Below are positions 1 to 10,141 of a DNA stretch of 64,000 nucleotides, in pieces. This DNA comes from Candidatus Contendibacter sp. (lineage in GTDB: Bacteria > Pseudomonadota > Gammaproteobacteria > Competibacterales > Competibacteraceae), in contig JARSSO010000055.1 in assembly GCA_029624765.1 (NCBI GenBank), positions 1-64,000 of the forward strand, written 5' to 3'. The translations under genes were made by a program, and so were the position numbers. How positions within the stretch are numbered: the first letter of the stretch is position 1; every line of letters begins with the position of its first letter. A model generated the notes under the pieces. It searched no databases, was not told where the DNA came from, and worked only from the letters and a program-made list of their open reading frames with translations.

Positions 1-587
1 AGGGCGAGATGGCGATTGTCCGCCAGAATCTCCAGCATGGACAGGTATTCGCGCAACCGTTTTTCGTCGGGGCCGGTCAGGGCGCACAGCTTTTCCACAA
101 GCCGCTTGACTACCGTAGCCGGGTCCTCGGCGCCAAAGTCGCCCAGAATCGCCAGCACCAGCGCCTCGGGCTGATCCCGGGCGTACAGGGTGCGGTAGTC
201 GATCTTCCGCATGTCCACGATGTCGTAGCGGTAGCGCAATTGTGGACTGTCCAGCCCGGCCTTCATCGTCAGCCGCTCGGCGCCGATGTAGATCAGGCAT
301 TGATGCACCCGGTGGCCGCGCCGCGCCAGATGAATGTCGGTCAGGTAGCGCAGCATCCGCACCGGCATTTGACCGTCGTTGGCATTCTGAATTTCCAGGT
401 GCAGGATGAAGGGATCGCCCTGGGCGGGCTTGACCCTGGCGATCAGATCGGCGCGGCGGTCTTCGATCCGTTGCGCCTCGGTGGAGAGCAGTTCGGCGTC
501 CACGAGGTCCAGCCGCAGCAGGTAGGTCGCCATGTCCAACAGCAGACGCTTGAGCAGGCTTTTGGAGACGATGTCTTTTTGGTTCAT
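1..587 (-). CDS. Rpn-type PD-(D/E)XK nuclease / putative transposase, 3' end beyond window
   Basis: The reading frame is open on the minus strand from an ATG at 585-587 to the window edge, about 195 residues, with the C-terminus outside. The protein starts MNQKDIVSKSLLKRLL and carries RRADLIARV followed by FILHLEIQNAND. The Asp and the E-x-Q spaced this way match the catalytic core of the Rpn (recombination-promoting nuclease, YhgA-like) branch of the PD-(D/E)XK nucleases. These proteins are known to cut DNA and stimulate RecA-independent recombination, and they are often annotated as transposases although they lack transposon ends. The gene is divergent from the C25 protease gene. No insertion ends are visible nearby. 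The family call is fairly secure; in-vivo function is not known. Confidence 0.75.
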   Translation of the reverse strand, partial: MNQKDIVSKSLLKRLLLDMATYLLRLDLVDAELLSTEAQRIEDRRADLIARVKPAQGDPFILHLEIQNANDGQMPVRMLRYLTDIHLARRGHRVHQCLIYIGAERLTMKAGLDSPQLRYRYDIVDMRKIDYRTLYARDQPEALVLAILGDFGAEDPATVVKRLVEKLCALTGPDEKRLREYLSMLEILADNRHLA

Positions 588-925
588 GAACAGTCCTTCA
601 GTTTGGCGTGGAGCCGGTGCGCGGCTTGTCCCCGCCGCCTCCGGTCTCGCCGTACCTGGCGGGCATGAAGCTTGCTAAACTCTTCATCAGATCAATCGAA
701 GGTGCTTTCTGCCCGCTAGCGCAGCAGCAGGTTGGCCCGTGCCGTGTCGTAATGGGTCAAGTAGTGTCTAATTTGGGAAGAAATGGACTATTTTTGGTAT
801 TTATCGGTCCATTTTGGGCTGATGTATTTCCCGCTGGAGAGCGCAAGACGATTGTAATTGAATTTGTCGCGGCGCTGTGTGGTGATAGCCGTATGAGTAA
901 AATCAGCAAGTTGGAGTTGGAGACG
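588..925. other. AT-richer divergent intergenic region
   Basis: This 338-bp stretch separates the divergent nuclease and protease genes. Its right half (about 770-870) is clearly poorer in GC than the surroundings. It contains an inverted repeat, AAATGGAC at 781-788 and GTCCATTT at 807-814, around an 18-nt T-rich loop. The protease frame stays open through it back to 608, but the residues there are not protein-like, and a signal peptide with a good ribosome site begins only at 926. It probably holds the promoters of both genes. I could not pick a convincing -35/-10 pair. Confidence 0.4.
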
Positions 926-3900
926 ATGAACGAAGCTGGTTGCAAGACGCGCGGGCATGACCCCCTTCTCAAAATCCGCATCTGGGTTTTTACATTGTTG
1001 GCGGTTGGACTGCTGGCGTTCGGCCAGCCGGCCCAAGCGTTGATCTATACCTACGATAACACTACGACGGGGGCTATTAACTTCGTTGGTAACACCAACT
1101 GCAACAATGGAGCAGGGGCTACGGTTATCCGCACTTTCACGGTCTCCGATTCCTTCACTGTATCGTCCATCGCAATCGGTCTAAATATCGATCACCAAGA
1201 ACGAGGTGACATTCGGGCCACGCTGATCGCACCTGGAGGAACGTCATTTCAATTTATTGCTGAAGACACCTCCGACAATAACGACAACTACGACATCCTA
1301 GTGTCGACCAACACGGAGGGCGTGCTCAATGACGGTGCTAGCGATCCAACCGCAGAGCCCTACTACAACCGATTGGTTCCAAACTCCAACATGAACTTCT
1401 ACACCGGAAACGCGAGCGGCACATGGACATTGCGTCTGTGCGACCGGGCCAACAACAGCGTCAATGGTACCTTCAATCGCGCCCGCTTGATCCTGACCAG
1501 TGCCGCTTCGGCCACCCCGATTTGTACGAGTACGATTACTCCCTACGACTGGGGTTCGAACGGCAATGGCAATGCCTTCACTAGCGCCACCGTGGGTGGA
1601 GTCACCATCACGCAAGATTCGACGGCAAACTTTGGTTCATCCACTATTCCTGGAAACACTTTTACAACCCAGACCGGCACCACGGGAAATCACACCGGCT
1701 ACTACAGGCTGTCTCTAAATACCAATGGAAAGGATACAAAGACCGTTGGCAACCGTGTCACTTTTTCCTTCTCGGTACCTGTAAACGATTTGAATTTTAC
1801 GTTGCTGGATGTGGATGCGGTTTCTGGCGGATTCGAGGATCAAACCTTTGTTTACGGGACGGATAATGGCGGTAACCCCGTGTCCTACACCGCAACCGTC
1901 ACCGTCGGCGGAGTAACGGAAATGGCCGGTAACACTGCCGAAGGTGATGGGCCCGCAGGCACCACTGACACAACCGGTAATGTACTCATCCAGTTCCAGG
2001 GCGCCGTCGCGAGAGTGAGCATTGAGTTTACCCAGGGTGATGATCCGCAGACCGGTACTACTTCCAACCCATTTATTGGTATCAGCGATTTCAATTTCTG
2101 CGCCTTCGACTACGGCGATGCGCCGAACAGTTACGGTACCCAACTTTCGAGTGGCGCCCGCCATGTGCTGGGCTCGCGCAATCTTTATCTGGGCGCCAAC
2201 CGGCCGGACGGCGAAGCCGACGGCGCTCCGGGCGCTGCCGCCAATGGGGACAATAATGCCCAGGTGAGCGGGGTGAACGACGAAGACGGCGTCGCTTCCT
2301 TCCCGACCTCATCCACTTCCGCCGGGGTGTACACGGTCAGCGTGGCCTACACCAACAATACCGGCGCCAGCGCCCGTCTTTGCGGCTGGATCGATTTCGA
2401 TAAAAACGGAACTTTCGATACCGACGAGCGGGCGTGCGCCGATGCGAATACAGCAGGCGCCTCCTCGACCAATCTCGCGTTCACGGTTCCGATCGCTGAT
2501 CGCAACAATACCTGCACTGTCGGCAGCCCGTGCTATGCCCGCTTCAGGATCGCCTCCACCGCCAGCGAAGCCGAAGCTTCCACAGGGCTTGCCAACAATG
2601 GCGAAGTCGAGGACTACCAGATCACCAACATCACAACGCTGCCGATCACCCTCGCCAGCGTCGATGCTCGCCAAAGCCGATCTGGGCTGACGGTGGAATG
2701 GACCACCGCCACCGAAACCCGCAACGCCGGCTTCCGGCTCTACGGGCGCACGACCGGCGAGCCGGATTGGCAGTCGCTGGCCGCCGCACTGATCCCCTCC
2801 AAGGTCATCGACTCGCTGGAGCCGCAACGCTATGTCGCCACCTTCCCTGGGGTACAGGTGGACGAACTGCTGATCGAGGATTGGGACACCCAGGGCCAAA
2901 CCCGGCGCCACGGCCCATTCGCGGTCGGTCGCCAACACGGTTTCGACGCCGTGGCCGCCGCCAAGCCGATCAACTGGGCCGCCATCCACGCCGAAAACGC
3001 CCAGACCCTCCACCAAGCCAAGGCGCAGTTGTACACCACCAGCGCGGCTAAATCGCCGGACGCCCTGCTGTGGGTCACCGAGCCGGGCGTGCAACGAGTC
3101 AGCTTCGGCGATCTGCAAGCAGCGGATGTCAGTTTTGCCGGCGTCGCCATCGCCGACCTGGCCCTGACCGACGCGGGCAGGAAGCAGCCGCGCTACATCA
3201 TCGACGCCAACAACAACGGCCAATTCGATAGCGGCGACACCCTCGAATTCCTTGGCGAAGTCACCCCGACCCTGTACAGCGCCCGCAACGCCTATCGGCT
3301 CAGTGTGGATCGCAGCCTGGTCAGCGAAGCCAACAGCAAGTCGCTCGATTCGAAGGACGCCGTCCCCGGCGTGTTCGACCATACCCTCAAGCTCGAACAG
3401 CAGCGCGCCTACAGCTTCGCCGCGCCCGGCAACGACCCCTGGTACGACGAGTGGCTGTTCGCCTATGGGGGGCCGGCCAGTTTGACGCGCGCCTTCGACC
3501 TGCCCGGCTACGTCGGCGGCGAGGCCCGCCTGAACCTGCGGCACTGGGGCGTCACCGATTGGCCGGGCGACGCGCCCGACCATCACCTCATCGTCAAGGT
3601 CAACGGCCAGCAGGTCGACGAAGCCCGGTTCGACGGCAGCGTCGACGCCAGCCGCACCCTCGTCCTGTCGGGGGTACAGGCCACCGGCAACACGCTCACC
3701 CTGGAAGCGCCCGGCGACACCGGCTACGACTACGACATCCAGGCGCTGGACGGCTTCACCGTCCAATACAAGCGCCACACCCAGGCGGATAACGGCGCCT
3801 GGCAGGGAACGCTGCCGACCGACGCCACCAAGACCCTGATCGTCGGCTTCCAGGGCGAATCGGTCGCCTGGCGCAACGCCCAGCGCCGAGTCGGCGGAGA

Positions 3901-5032
3901 GCAACTGATCGTGAATGGCCAGGGAGCCTGGGTCGCCGCCGACAGCCGCGCCATCCGCCGCCCCACCATCCAGACCGACATCCCCGCGCCCGTCGCCGAG
4001 CCCAAGGGCAAGGACGTGGACTACCTCATCATCACCCACCCGCTGTTCAGCAACAGCCCCGCCCTGGCCGACCTGGTCGCGCTTCAGAAGGGCCGGGGCT
4101 ATCGCACGGCGGTGGTGAATGTCGATGCGATCTACGCCGCCCATTCGGACTTCGAGGTTTCGGCGGACGCCATCGGCCGCTATCTCAAGCAAGCCAAGCC
4201 CAGTTTCGTCCTGCTGGTCGGCGGCGATTCCAACGACTACCACAACTATCTGGGGCTGGCCAGCCAGAGCTTCATCCCCACGCGCTACGCGCAAACCGAC
4301 GCGCTCGTCACCTATGCGCCCGCCGACGGCTGGTACGTCGACTACAACGACGACGGCAAGCCGCAAGCGGCGCTGGGGCGGCTGCCGGTGCGCACCGTGG
4401 CCGAACTGAGTCAGCTCGTGCCCAAGCTGGTACATTCCGCCCCGCCGACCCACGCCGTCCTCAGCGCCGGCCCCTCGGACGACGGTCGCCAGTTCGCCGC
4501 CGTCAGCGCCGGCTACGCCGCGCAACTGCCCTCGGCCTGGAGCCGGCAATTGATCGCCGCCGACAATCAAGGGCTGGCCGCCGCGCAAAGCGACCTGCAA
4601 GCCGCGCTGAATCAGAACGGCGCGCTGGTCAGCTACATCGGTCACTCCAGCTACGCGCTGTGGGGCCTCGGGTCCAACGACACCCTGTTCTCCGCCACCC
4701 TGGCCCGCCAGCTTACCAATCCCACCCCGCATGTAGTCACCCAGTGGGGTTGCTGGAACACTTACTTCGTCAATCCCCGCCAGGACACCATGGCCAACGC
4801 CTTCCTGTTCCAACCGCGCGGAGCAGCGGCGGTGCTGGGCGCCACCGCCCTGACCGATGTCGGCGTGCTCAACGGACTGGGCAATGCGTTCTTCAAGCAA
4901 CTGGGCCGGAACGCGACGCTGGGCGAAGCGTTGCAGGCCGCGCAGCGAACCTACCTCAATCAAAATCCCGCCGCGGCGGGCAGCCTGCGGGGCTTCGCGT
5001 TGCTGGGCGATCCAGCCGCGCAAATCCGCTAG
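926..5032 (+). CDS. Secreted C25 (gingipain-like) cysteine peptidase with P-domain and GEVED domain
   Basis: Large exported protease of 1368 residues. The start at 926 is chosen because GGAG at 913-916 lies 9 nt upstream and the protein then opens with a signal peptide (hydrophobic core WVFTLLAVGLLAF, cleavage near AQA at about 38). Residues about 39-192 resemble the proprotein-convertase P/Homo-B beta-sandwich. Residues about 395-566 are a GEVED domain beginning DYGDAPNSYG and ending NGEVEDYQI. Residues about 1032-1368 are the peptidase C25 catalytic domain. His1240 in YIGHSS and Cys1276 in QWGCWN, 36 residues apart, match the gingipain His/Cys dyad. No type IX sorting domain follows; the protein stops just after the catalytic domain (LLGDPAAQIR). 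The substrate is unknown. An earlier ATG at 893 is possible but has a poorer context. Confidence 0.85.
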   Translation: MNEAGCKTRGHDPLLKIRIWVFTLLAVGLLAFGQPAQALIYTYDNTTTGAINFVGNTNCNNGAGATVIRTFTVSDSFTVSSIAIGLNIDHQERGDIRATLIAPGGTSFQFIAEDTSDNNDNYDILVSTNTEGVLNDGASDPTAEPYYNRLVPNSNMNFYTGNASGTWTLRLCDRANNSVNGTFNRARLILTSAASATPICTSTITPYDWGSNGNGNAFTSATVGGVTITQDSTANFGSSTIPGNTFTTQTGTTGNHTGYYRLSLNTNGKDTKTVGNRVTFSFSVPVNDLNFTLLDVDAVSGGFEDQTFVYGTDNGGNPVSYTATVTVGGVTEMAGNTAEGDGPAGTTDTTGNVLIQFQGAVARVSIEFTQGDDPQTGTTSNPFIGISDFNFCAFDYGDAPNSYGTQLSSGARHVLGSRNLYLGANRPDGEADGAPGAAANGDNNAQVSGVNDEDGVASFPTSSTSAGVYTVSVAYTNNTGASARLCGWIDFDKNGTFDTDERACADANTAGASSTNLAFTVPIADRNNTCTVGSPCYARFRIASTASEAEASTGLANNGEVEDYQITNITTLPITLASVDARQSRSGLTVEWTTATETRNAGFRLYGRTTGEPDWQSLAAALIPSKVIDSLEPQRYVATFPGVQVDELLIEDWDTQGQTRRHGPFAVGRQHGFDAVAAAKPINWAAIHAENAQTLHQAKAQLYTTSAAKSPDALLWVTEPGVQRVSFGDLQAADVSFAGVAIADLALTDAGRKQPRYIIDANNNGQFDSGDTLEFLGEVTPTLYSARNAYRLSVDRSLVSEANSKSLDSKDAVPGVFDHTLKLEQQRAYSFAAPGNDPWYDEWLFAYGGPASLTRAFDLPGYVGGEARLNLRHWGVTDWPGDAPDHHLIVKVNGQQVDEARFDGSVDASRTLVLSGVQATGNTLTLEAPGDTGYDYDIQALDGFTVQYKRHTQADNGAWQGTLPTDATKTLIVGFQGESVAWRNAQRRVGGEQLIVNGQGAWVAADSRAIRRPTIQTDIPAPVAEPKGKDVDYLIITHPLFSNSPALADLVALQKGRGYRTAVVNVDAIYAAHSDFEVSADAIGRYLKQAKPSFVLLVGGDSNDYHNYLGLASQSFIPTRYAQTDALVTYAPADGWYVDYNDDGKPQAALGRLPVRTVAELSQLVPKLVHSAPPTHAVLSAGPSDDGRQFAAVSAGYAAQLPSAWSRQLIAADNQGLAAAQSDLQAALNQNGALVSYIGHSSYALWGLGSNDTLFSATLARQLTNPTPHVVTQWGCWNTYFVNPRQDTMANAFLFQPRGAAAVLGATALTDVGVLNGLGNAFFKQLGRNATLGEALQAAQRTYLNQNPAAAGSLRGFALLGDPAAQIR

Positions 5033-5078
5033 CGGGAGGCGGCGCGCTCGCCGCCGGCAAAGCTCCTCACCCGCCAAC

Positions 5079-5104
5079 CCCCTTTTCCCGCTCCGGAAAA
5101 GGGG
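5079..5104 (+). terminator. Probable intrinsic terminator of the C25 peptidase gene
   Basis: CCCCTTTTCC (5079-5088) and GGAAAAGGGG (5095-5104) form a perfect 10-bp stem with a 6-nt loop, followed by ATTTTCGTTCTT. It sits 46 bp after the protease stop codon. The T-tract is interrupted, so termination may be partial. Confidence 0.55.
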
Positions 5105-5132
5105 ATTTTCGTTCTTGGCTCGGCAATCCTAA

Positions 5133-5283
5133 AATGCGAGTGATCATTCAGTCCCCTCTCCTCCATTCATGGGGGAGAGGGCTAGGGTGAGGGGGTAAGT
5201 CTTTGAAACTGCTGCCCTCACCCCCAACCCCTCTCCCGGAAGCGAGCGAGGGGGGGTGAACGGTTACCAATGCGAGTGATCAT
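5133..5283. repeat. Inverted pair of REP-like palindromes between 15-bp direct repeats
   Basis: Two copies of a GC-rich palindromic element (core CCCTCTCC...GGAGAGGG followed by a GGGTGAGGG tail) lie head to head at about 5151-5197 and 5216-5262. They form a larger inverted repeat. The pair is bracketed by a 15-bp direct repeat, AATGCGAGTGATCAT, at 5133-5147 and 5269-5283. A third copy of the element lies between gatA and gatB. The rest of the gap between the protease and ald (5033-5347) holds only the terminator and the ald leader. Confidence 0.65.
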
Positions 5284-5347
5284 CGGACATTCCTCCCTTT
5301 GGCAAAGGGGGGTTTCCAACATTCGACCGACAGGCAGGATTACCGTC

Positions 5348-6469
<1,122 letters not shown>

Positions 6470-6482
6470 ATGCCTGGATTGG

Positions 6483-6973
6483 GGGTGTGATTCAAAGTGA
6501 TGCGGACTGCATAATGCCGTATTGTCTACTGATACCGTCCAAGGAGATTCCCATGCTCACCACTGACCGCGACCGGGTGTTGTTGGAGCGCCTGAATTGT
6601 CATCCGCGCTTGCGGGCCCGGATGGAAAGCCTGTTAGCGGTGGTCGAGAATGCGGCGGGCGACTGTGCCAAAGCCGATGCGGCGGAACGGTGGGTGATCG
6701 ACGAGCTGCGCCAGATGGGGAATGAAGCGCTGACCGCGTGGGCGGACGTGGGGTGGAGATGGCGTTGGCCCACGCGGAGCCGGACTGGCGGCCGGGCGGA
6801 AAAAAACTCTACTGGCACACCACCTTTGGTGCGATCGGGGTGATCGAACCGCCCTGGTGGAACGGGATGGGCATTGAGCGGCCGTTTAGCGCCGTGGCGG
6901 AAATTGGCAAGGGATCGAAAAAGAAGCCGCGGGAACCAGTCAGGTCGTTGTTGCATCACTTTGAATCACACCC
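6483..6973. mobile_element. Short IS derivative with perfect 21-bp terminal inverted repeats (ISKra4-like)
   Basis: The 21-bp sequence at 6483-6503 (starting GGGTGTGATTC) is the exact reverse complement of 6953-6973. Between them, 449 bp hold the N-terminal remnant of a transposase. The element is 491 bp, far shorter than a full ISKra4-type element, so it is an internally deleted, non-autonomous copy. No target duplication is evident: the flanks read GGATTGG on the left and TGCGCGC on the right. It inserted just downstream of ald and 92 bp upstream of infA, so its right end may lie in the infA promoter region. Confidence 0.75.
6553..6950 (+). pseudogene. Transposase remnant, frameshifted and truncated (ISKra4-like)
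   Basis: An ATG at 6553 with AAGGAG at 6541-6546 opens a frame whose product includes LERLNCHPRLRARMESLL and KADAAERWVIDELRQMGN. This is the N-terminal helical region typical of ISKra4-type transposases. Near 6740-6760 the similarity moves to another frame (EPDWRPGGKKLYWHTTFG, then [11 protein letters not shown]), showing a frameshift. It then breaks off before the right inverted repeat, so the catalytic domain is gone. It cannot encode an active transposase. Family assignment is from remembered similarity and is moderately sure. Confidence 0.7.
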
Positions 6974-7065
6974 TGCGCGCTCATTCACTTGCCGCGCTCC
7001 AGGATTTTCGCTATGGTGACCGGTCTTTTTTACCAAGGCCAGCCACAGCGCGTCAGCGAGGATTT

Positions 7066-7284
7066 ATGTCGAAAGAAGACCACATCGAGATGGAGGGCAC
7101 CGTGGTTGATACCCTGCCCAACACCATGTTCAGGGTAAAGCTGGAGAACGGTCACGTGATCACGGCGCACATCTCCGGACGGATGCGCAAGAACTACATC
7201 CGCATCCTGACCGGGGACAAGGTGAAAGTGGAATTGACCCCCTACGATCTCAGCAAGGGCCGCATCACCTATCGCGGGCGCTGA
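7066..7284 (+). CDS. infA: Translation initiation factor IF-1
   Basis: 72 residues, exactly the usual IF-1 length, starting [20 protein letters not shown] and ending [13 protein letters not shown]-1 is a single OB-fold that binds the 30S A site and, with IF-2 and IF-3, promotes fidelity of initiation. The frame continues upstream to 6874, but family length and GAGG at 7058-7061 place the start at 7066. It converges on clpA, an arrangement common in gammaproteobacteria. The preceding IS relic ends 92 bp upstream, so its promoter must lie in that short gap or inside the relic. Confidence 0.97.
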   Translation: MSKEDHIEMEGTVVDTLPNTMFRVKLENGHVITAHISGRMRKNYIRILTGDKVKVELTPYDLSKGRITYRGR

Positions 7285-7354
7285 ATCCGGCGTCCATTCC
7301 GGCCGTCGTTTCTTCCCCGGCGCGGCAGCCAGCGGCCGCGCGCCGCCGACCCCT

Positions 7355-9604
7355 TCAGGGCACTGCTTCCTCCTCGGCGATTTCCACTTGCAGCCCGTCG
7401 TCGCGCGCGGTGACGAGTACATGCCCGCCGTTCATCAGCCGGCCGAACAGCAACTCTTCAGCCAAAAGGCGCTTGATGTTCTCCTGAATGATCCGCGCCA
7501 TCGGCCGGGCCCCCATCTTGGGATCATAGCCACGCCTGGCCAGCCATTCCCGCCCGCCCTGGTCGACCTCCAACGTGACTTTCTTCGGCTCCAGTTGCGC
7601 CTCCAGTTCGATCAGGAACTTGTCCACCACCTGGGCGATGGTGATCGGCGTCAGCGCCTTGAACTGCACGATGGCGTCGAGTCGATTGCGGAATTCCGGC
7701 GTGAACATCCGCTTGATCACCTCCAAGCCGTCGCTGCTGTGATCCTGGGTGGTGAAGCCGATGGACGCCCGATCCATCTGCTCGGCCCCGGCGTTGGTGG
7801 TCATGACCAGAATGACGTTGCGAAAATCCGCCTTGCGACCGTTGTTGTCGGTCAGCGTGCCGTGGTCCATCACCTGCAACAGCAGATTGAAGACGTCCGG
7901 ATGCGCCTTCTCGATCTCGTCCAGCAACAGCACCGCATGCGGATGTTTCAAGATGGCGTCGGTCAGCAAGCCGCCCTGGTCGAAACCGACGTAGCCCGGC
8001 GGCGCCCCGATCAGCCGCGACACCGTATGCCGCTCCATGTACTCGGACATGTCGAAACGGATCAACTCGATGCCCATGATCCGGGCCAGTTGCCGGGTCA
8101 CTTCGGTCTTGCCCACTCCGGTCGGGCCGGCGAACAGGAAGTTGCCGATGGGTTTCTGTTCGTTGCCCAGACCGGCGCGCGCCATCTTGATGGCGGTGGC
8201 CAGGGTTTCGATGGCCTCGTCCTGGCCGAACACCACCAGCTTCAGATCCCGTTCCAGGTTGCGCAGCACGTCCTTGTCCGACGAGGACACCGTCTTGGGC
8301 GGAATGCGGGCCATCTTGGCGACGATGGTTTCGATGTCGACGACGTTGATCACCTTCTTGCGCTTGGCCACCGGCAGCAGCCGCTGGCTGGCGCCGGCCT
8401 CGTCGATGACGTCGATGGCCTTGTCGGGCAGATGGCGGTCGTTGATGTAGCGCGCCGACAGTTCCACCGCCACCCGCAGCGCCTTGTCGGCGTACTTGAC
8501 GTCGTGATGTTCCTCGAAACGGGTCTTCAGGCCCTTGAGGATCTGGTAGCTCTCCTCGATGGTCGGCTCGACCACGTCGATCTTCTGGAACCGCCGCGCC
8601 AGCGCCCGATCCTTCTCAAAGATACCGCGATATTCCTGATAGGTGGTCGAGCCGATGCACTTCATCTCGCCCGAGGCCAGCACCGGCTTGATCAGGTTCG
8701 AGGCGTCCATCACCCCGCCGGAAGCGGCGCCGGCGCCGATGATGGTATGGATCTCGTCGATGAACAGAATGGCGTTGCGTTCCTTGCGCAACTGCGCCAG
8801 CACCGCCTTCAGCCGTTTCTCGAAATCACCGCGATATTTGGTGCCGGCCACCAGCGCGCCCAGATCCAGCGCGTACATGGTGGCGTTGCGCAGCACGTCC
8901 GGCACCTCGCCGTCCACGATCATCTTGGCCAGGCCCTCGGCGATGGCGGTCTTGCCGACCCCGGCCTCGCCCACGAACAGCGGGTTGTTCTTGCGCCGCC
9001 GGCAAAGAATCTGAATGGTGCGCTCGATCTCGTCGCGCCGGCCGATCAGCGGATCGATCCGGCCCTGCCGCGCCAGTTCGTTGAGATTGCTGGCGAAATT
9101 TTCCAGCGGCTTGGCGCTTTGATTCTCAGTGGTTTCCTCGGTCTGGGGCGGGGCCGATTCCTGCTCGTCGGCCACCTTGGAAATGCCGTGCGAAATGTAA
9201 TTCACCACGTCCAGCCGGTTGATCTCCTGCTGCTTGAGCAGATACACCGCCTGCGATTCCTGCTCGCCGAACAAGGCCACCAGGACGTTGGCACCGGTGA
9301 CCTCGCGGTTGCCGGAGGACTGCACGTGCAGCACCGCCCGCTGCAACACCCGCTGAAATCCCAGGGTCGGCTGCGTCTCGCGCGGGTCGTCCGGCCGCAG
9401 GATGGGGGTGTTGTCGCGGATGAAAATCTGCAAGTCGCGCTTCAGCCGGTCCAGGTGGGCGCCACAGGCCCGCAGCACCTCCGCCGCCGCCGGGTTGTCC
9501 AGCAGGGCTAGCAGCAAATGCTCGATGGTCATGAATTCGTGGCGCCGATCCCGCGCCTCGCGGAACGCAAGATTGATGGAAAATTCCAGGTCCTTGCTCA
9601 ACAT
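7355..9604 (-). CDS. clpA: ATP-dependent Clp protease ATP-binding subunit ClpA
   Basis: 749 residues, close to the E. coli length of about 758. ClpA is the hexameric AAA+ unfoldase that feeds substrates to the ClpP peptidase. The N-terminal Clp domain begins [19 protein letters not shown]. The first ATPase module has Walker [14 protein letters not shown] and Walker [10 protein letters not shown]. The second has [10 protein letters not shown] and [11 protein letters not shown]. The acidic QEES/ETTENQ linker between the N-domain and D1 is typical. clpS lies 36 bp upstream on the same strand, so the adaptor and unfoldase are co-transcribed. No clpP is in the window. Confidence 0.97.
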   Translation of the reverse strand: MLSKDLEFSINLAFREARDRRHEFMTIEHLLLALLDNPAAAEVLRACGAHLDRLKRDLQIFIRDNTPILRPDDPRETQPTLGFQRVLQRAVLHVQSSGNREVTGANVLVALFGEQESQAVYLLKQQEINRLDVVNYISHGISKVADEQESAPPQTEETTENQSAKPLENFASNLNELARQGRIDPLIGRRDEIERTIQILCRRRKNNPLFVGEAGVGKTAIAEGLAKMIVDGEVPDVLRNATMYALDLGALVAGTKYRGDFEKRLKAVLAQLRKERNAILFIDEIHTIIGAGAASGGVMDASNLIKPVLASGEMKCIGSTTYQEYRGIFEKDRALARRFQKIDVVEPTIEESYQILKGLKTRFEEHHDVKYADKALRVAVELSARYINDRHLPDKAIDVIDEAGASQRLLPVAKRKKVINVVDIETIVAKMARIPPKTVSSSDKDVLRNLERDLKLVVFGQDEAIETLATAIKMARAGLGNEQKPIGNFLFAGPTGVGKTEVTRQLARIMGIELIRFDMSEYMERHTVSRLIGAPPGYVGFDQGGLLTDAILKHPHAVLLLDEIEKAHPDVFNLLLQVMDHGTLTDNNGRKADFRNVILVMTTNAGAEQMDRASIGFTTQDHSSDGLEVIKRMFTPEFRNRLDAIVQFKALTPITIAQVVDKFLIELEAQLEPKKVTLEVDQGGREWLARRGYDPKMGARPMARIIQENIKRLLAEELLFGRLMNGGHVLVTARDDGLQVEIAEEEAVP

Positions 9605-9640
9605 ACTCGCACCTCGAATCGCGCTCGGTGGTTTTAAAGG

Positions 9641-9967
9641 TTAGGCTTCTTCCATGGTGCACAACAACGGATGCTGGTGGCGACGGGAAAATTCGGTTAC
9701 CTGCGCCACCTTGGTTTCCGCGATATCATGAGTATAGACCCCACACACGCCCCGGCCTCGGGTGTGGACGTGCAGCATGATCTGGGTGGCCTGTTCCCGG
9801 CCCATCCCGAAAAAGTGTTCCAGAATCCGCACCACGAATTCCATCGGCGTATAGTCGTCGTTCAACAGGATCACCTTGTACAGCGGCGGCTGCTTTAGTT
9901 CGGGCTTGGCCGGTTCGACGACAAGGCCGCGATCTTGATCGGATGACGATGAGTATTCCGTGCTCAT
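9641..9967 (-). CDS. clpS: ATP-dependent Clp protease adaptor ClpS
   Basis: 108 residues. ClpS delivers N-degron substrates to ClpA and inhibits SsrA-tag degradation. [19 protein letters not shown] is the hallmark segment, with the Asn-Asp-Asp residues that line the N-end binding pocket. [21 protein letters not shown] follows in the usual place. The N-terminal about 25 residues are the variable extension that inserts into the ClpA pore. It is the first gene of a clpS-clpA operon with a likely sigma70 promoter about 85-115 bp upstream. Confidence 0.96.
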   Translation of the reverse strand: MSTEYSSSSDQDRGLVVEPAKPELKQPPLYKVILLNDDYTPMEFVVRILEHFFGMGREQATQIMLHVHTRGRGVCGVYTHDIAETKVAQVTEFSRRHQHPLLCTMEEA

Positions 9968-10052
9968 GGCATTGCGAGACCGTTCGCGAAGGGAATCGTT
10001 AAAGGGATTGAGCGTCTGGCGCCGACGTGCCCGGCCGGCATCGTTTCATTAG

Positions 10053-10080
10053 ATGATACGCGACCCGCAAGTTTCCTCAA
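10053..10080 (-). promoter_or_regulatory. Predicted sigma70 promoter of clpS-clpA
   Basis: Read on the minus strand: TTGAGG (10075-10080), a 16-bp spacer, then TATCAT (10053-10058). Four of six bases match the consensus in the -35 box and four of six in the -10 box. The clpS start codon is 86 bp downstream of the -10. Predicted by eye only. Confidence 0.45.
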
Positions 10081-10141
10081 GGGCGGGGGGCGCGGAAAAA
10101 ACTTTGGAAGGCCCATCGCGCGTCATCGGCTCCGCCGACGT

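Noticed and set aside
2309..5077. 922-residue open frame antisense to the C25 protease
   Set aside because: Shadow of GC-rich codon use. The plus-strand frame has signal peptide, domains and catalytic residues; the antisense product is Gly/Arg/Val-rich without recognisable domains.
7285..7354. Bidirectional terminator between infA and clpA
   Set aside because: There is a GC-rich imperfect hairpin near 7319-7346 but no T-tract on either strand.
7388..9511. 707-residue frame opposite clpA
   Set aside because: clpA is beyond doubt on the minus strand, and the opposite frame shows the His/Gln/Asp-rich composition typical of antisense frames here.
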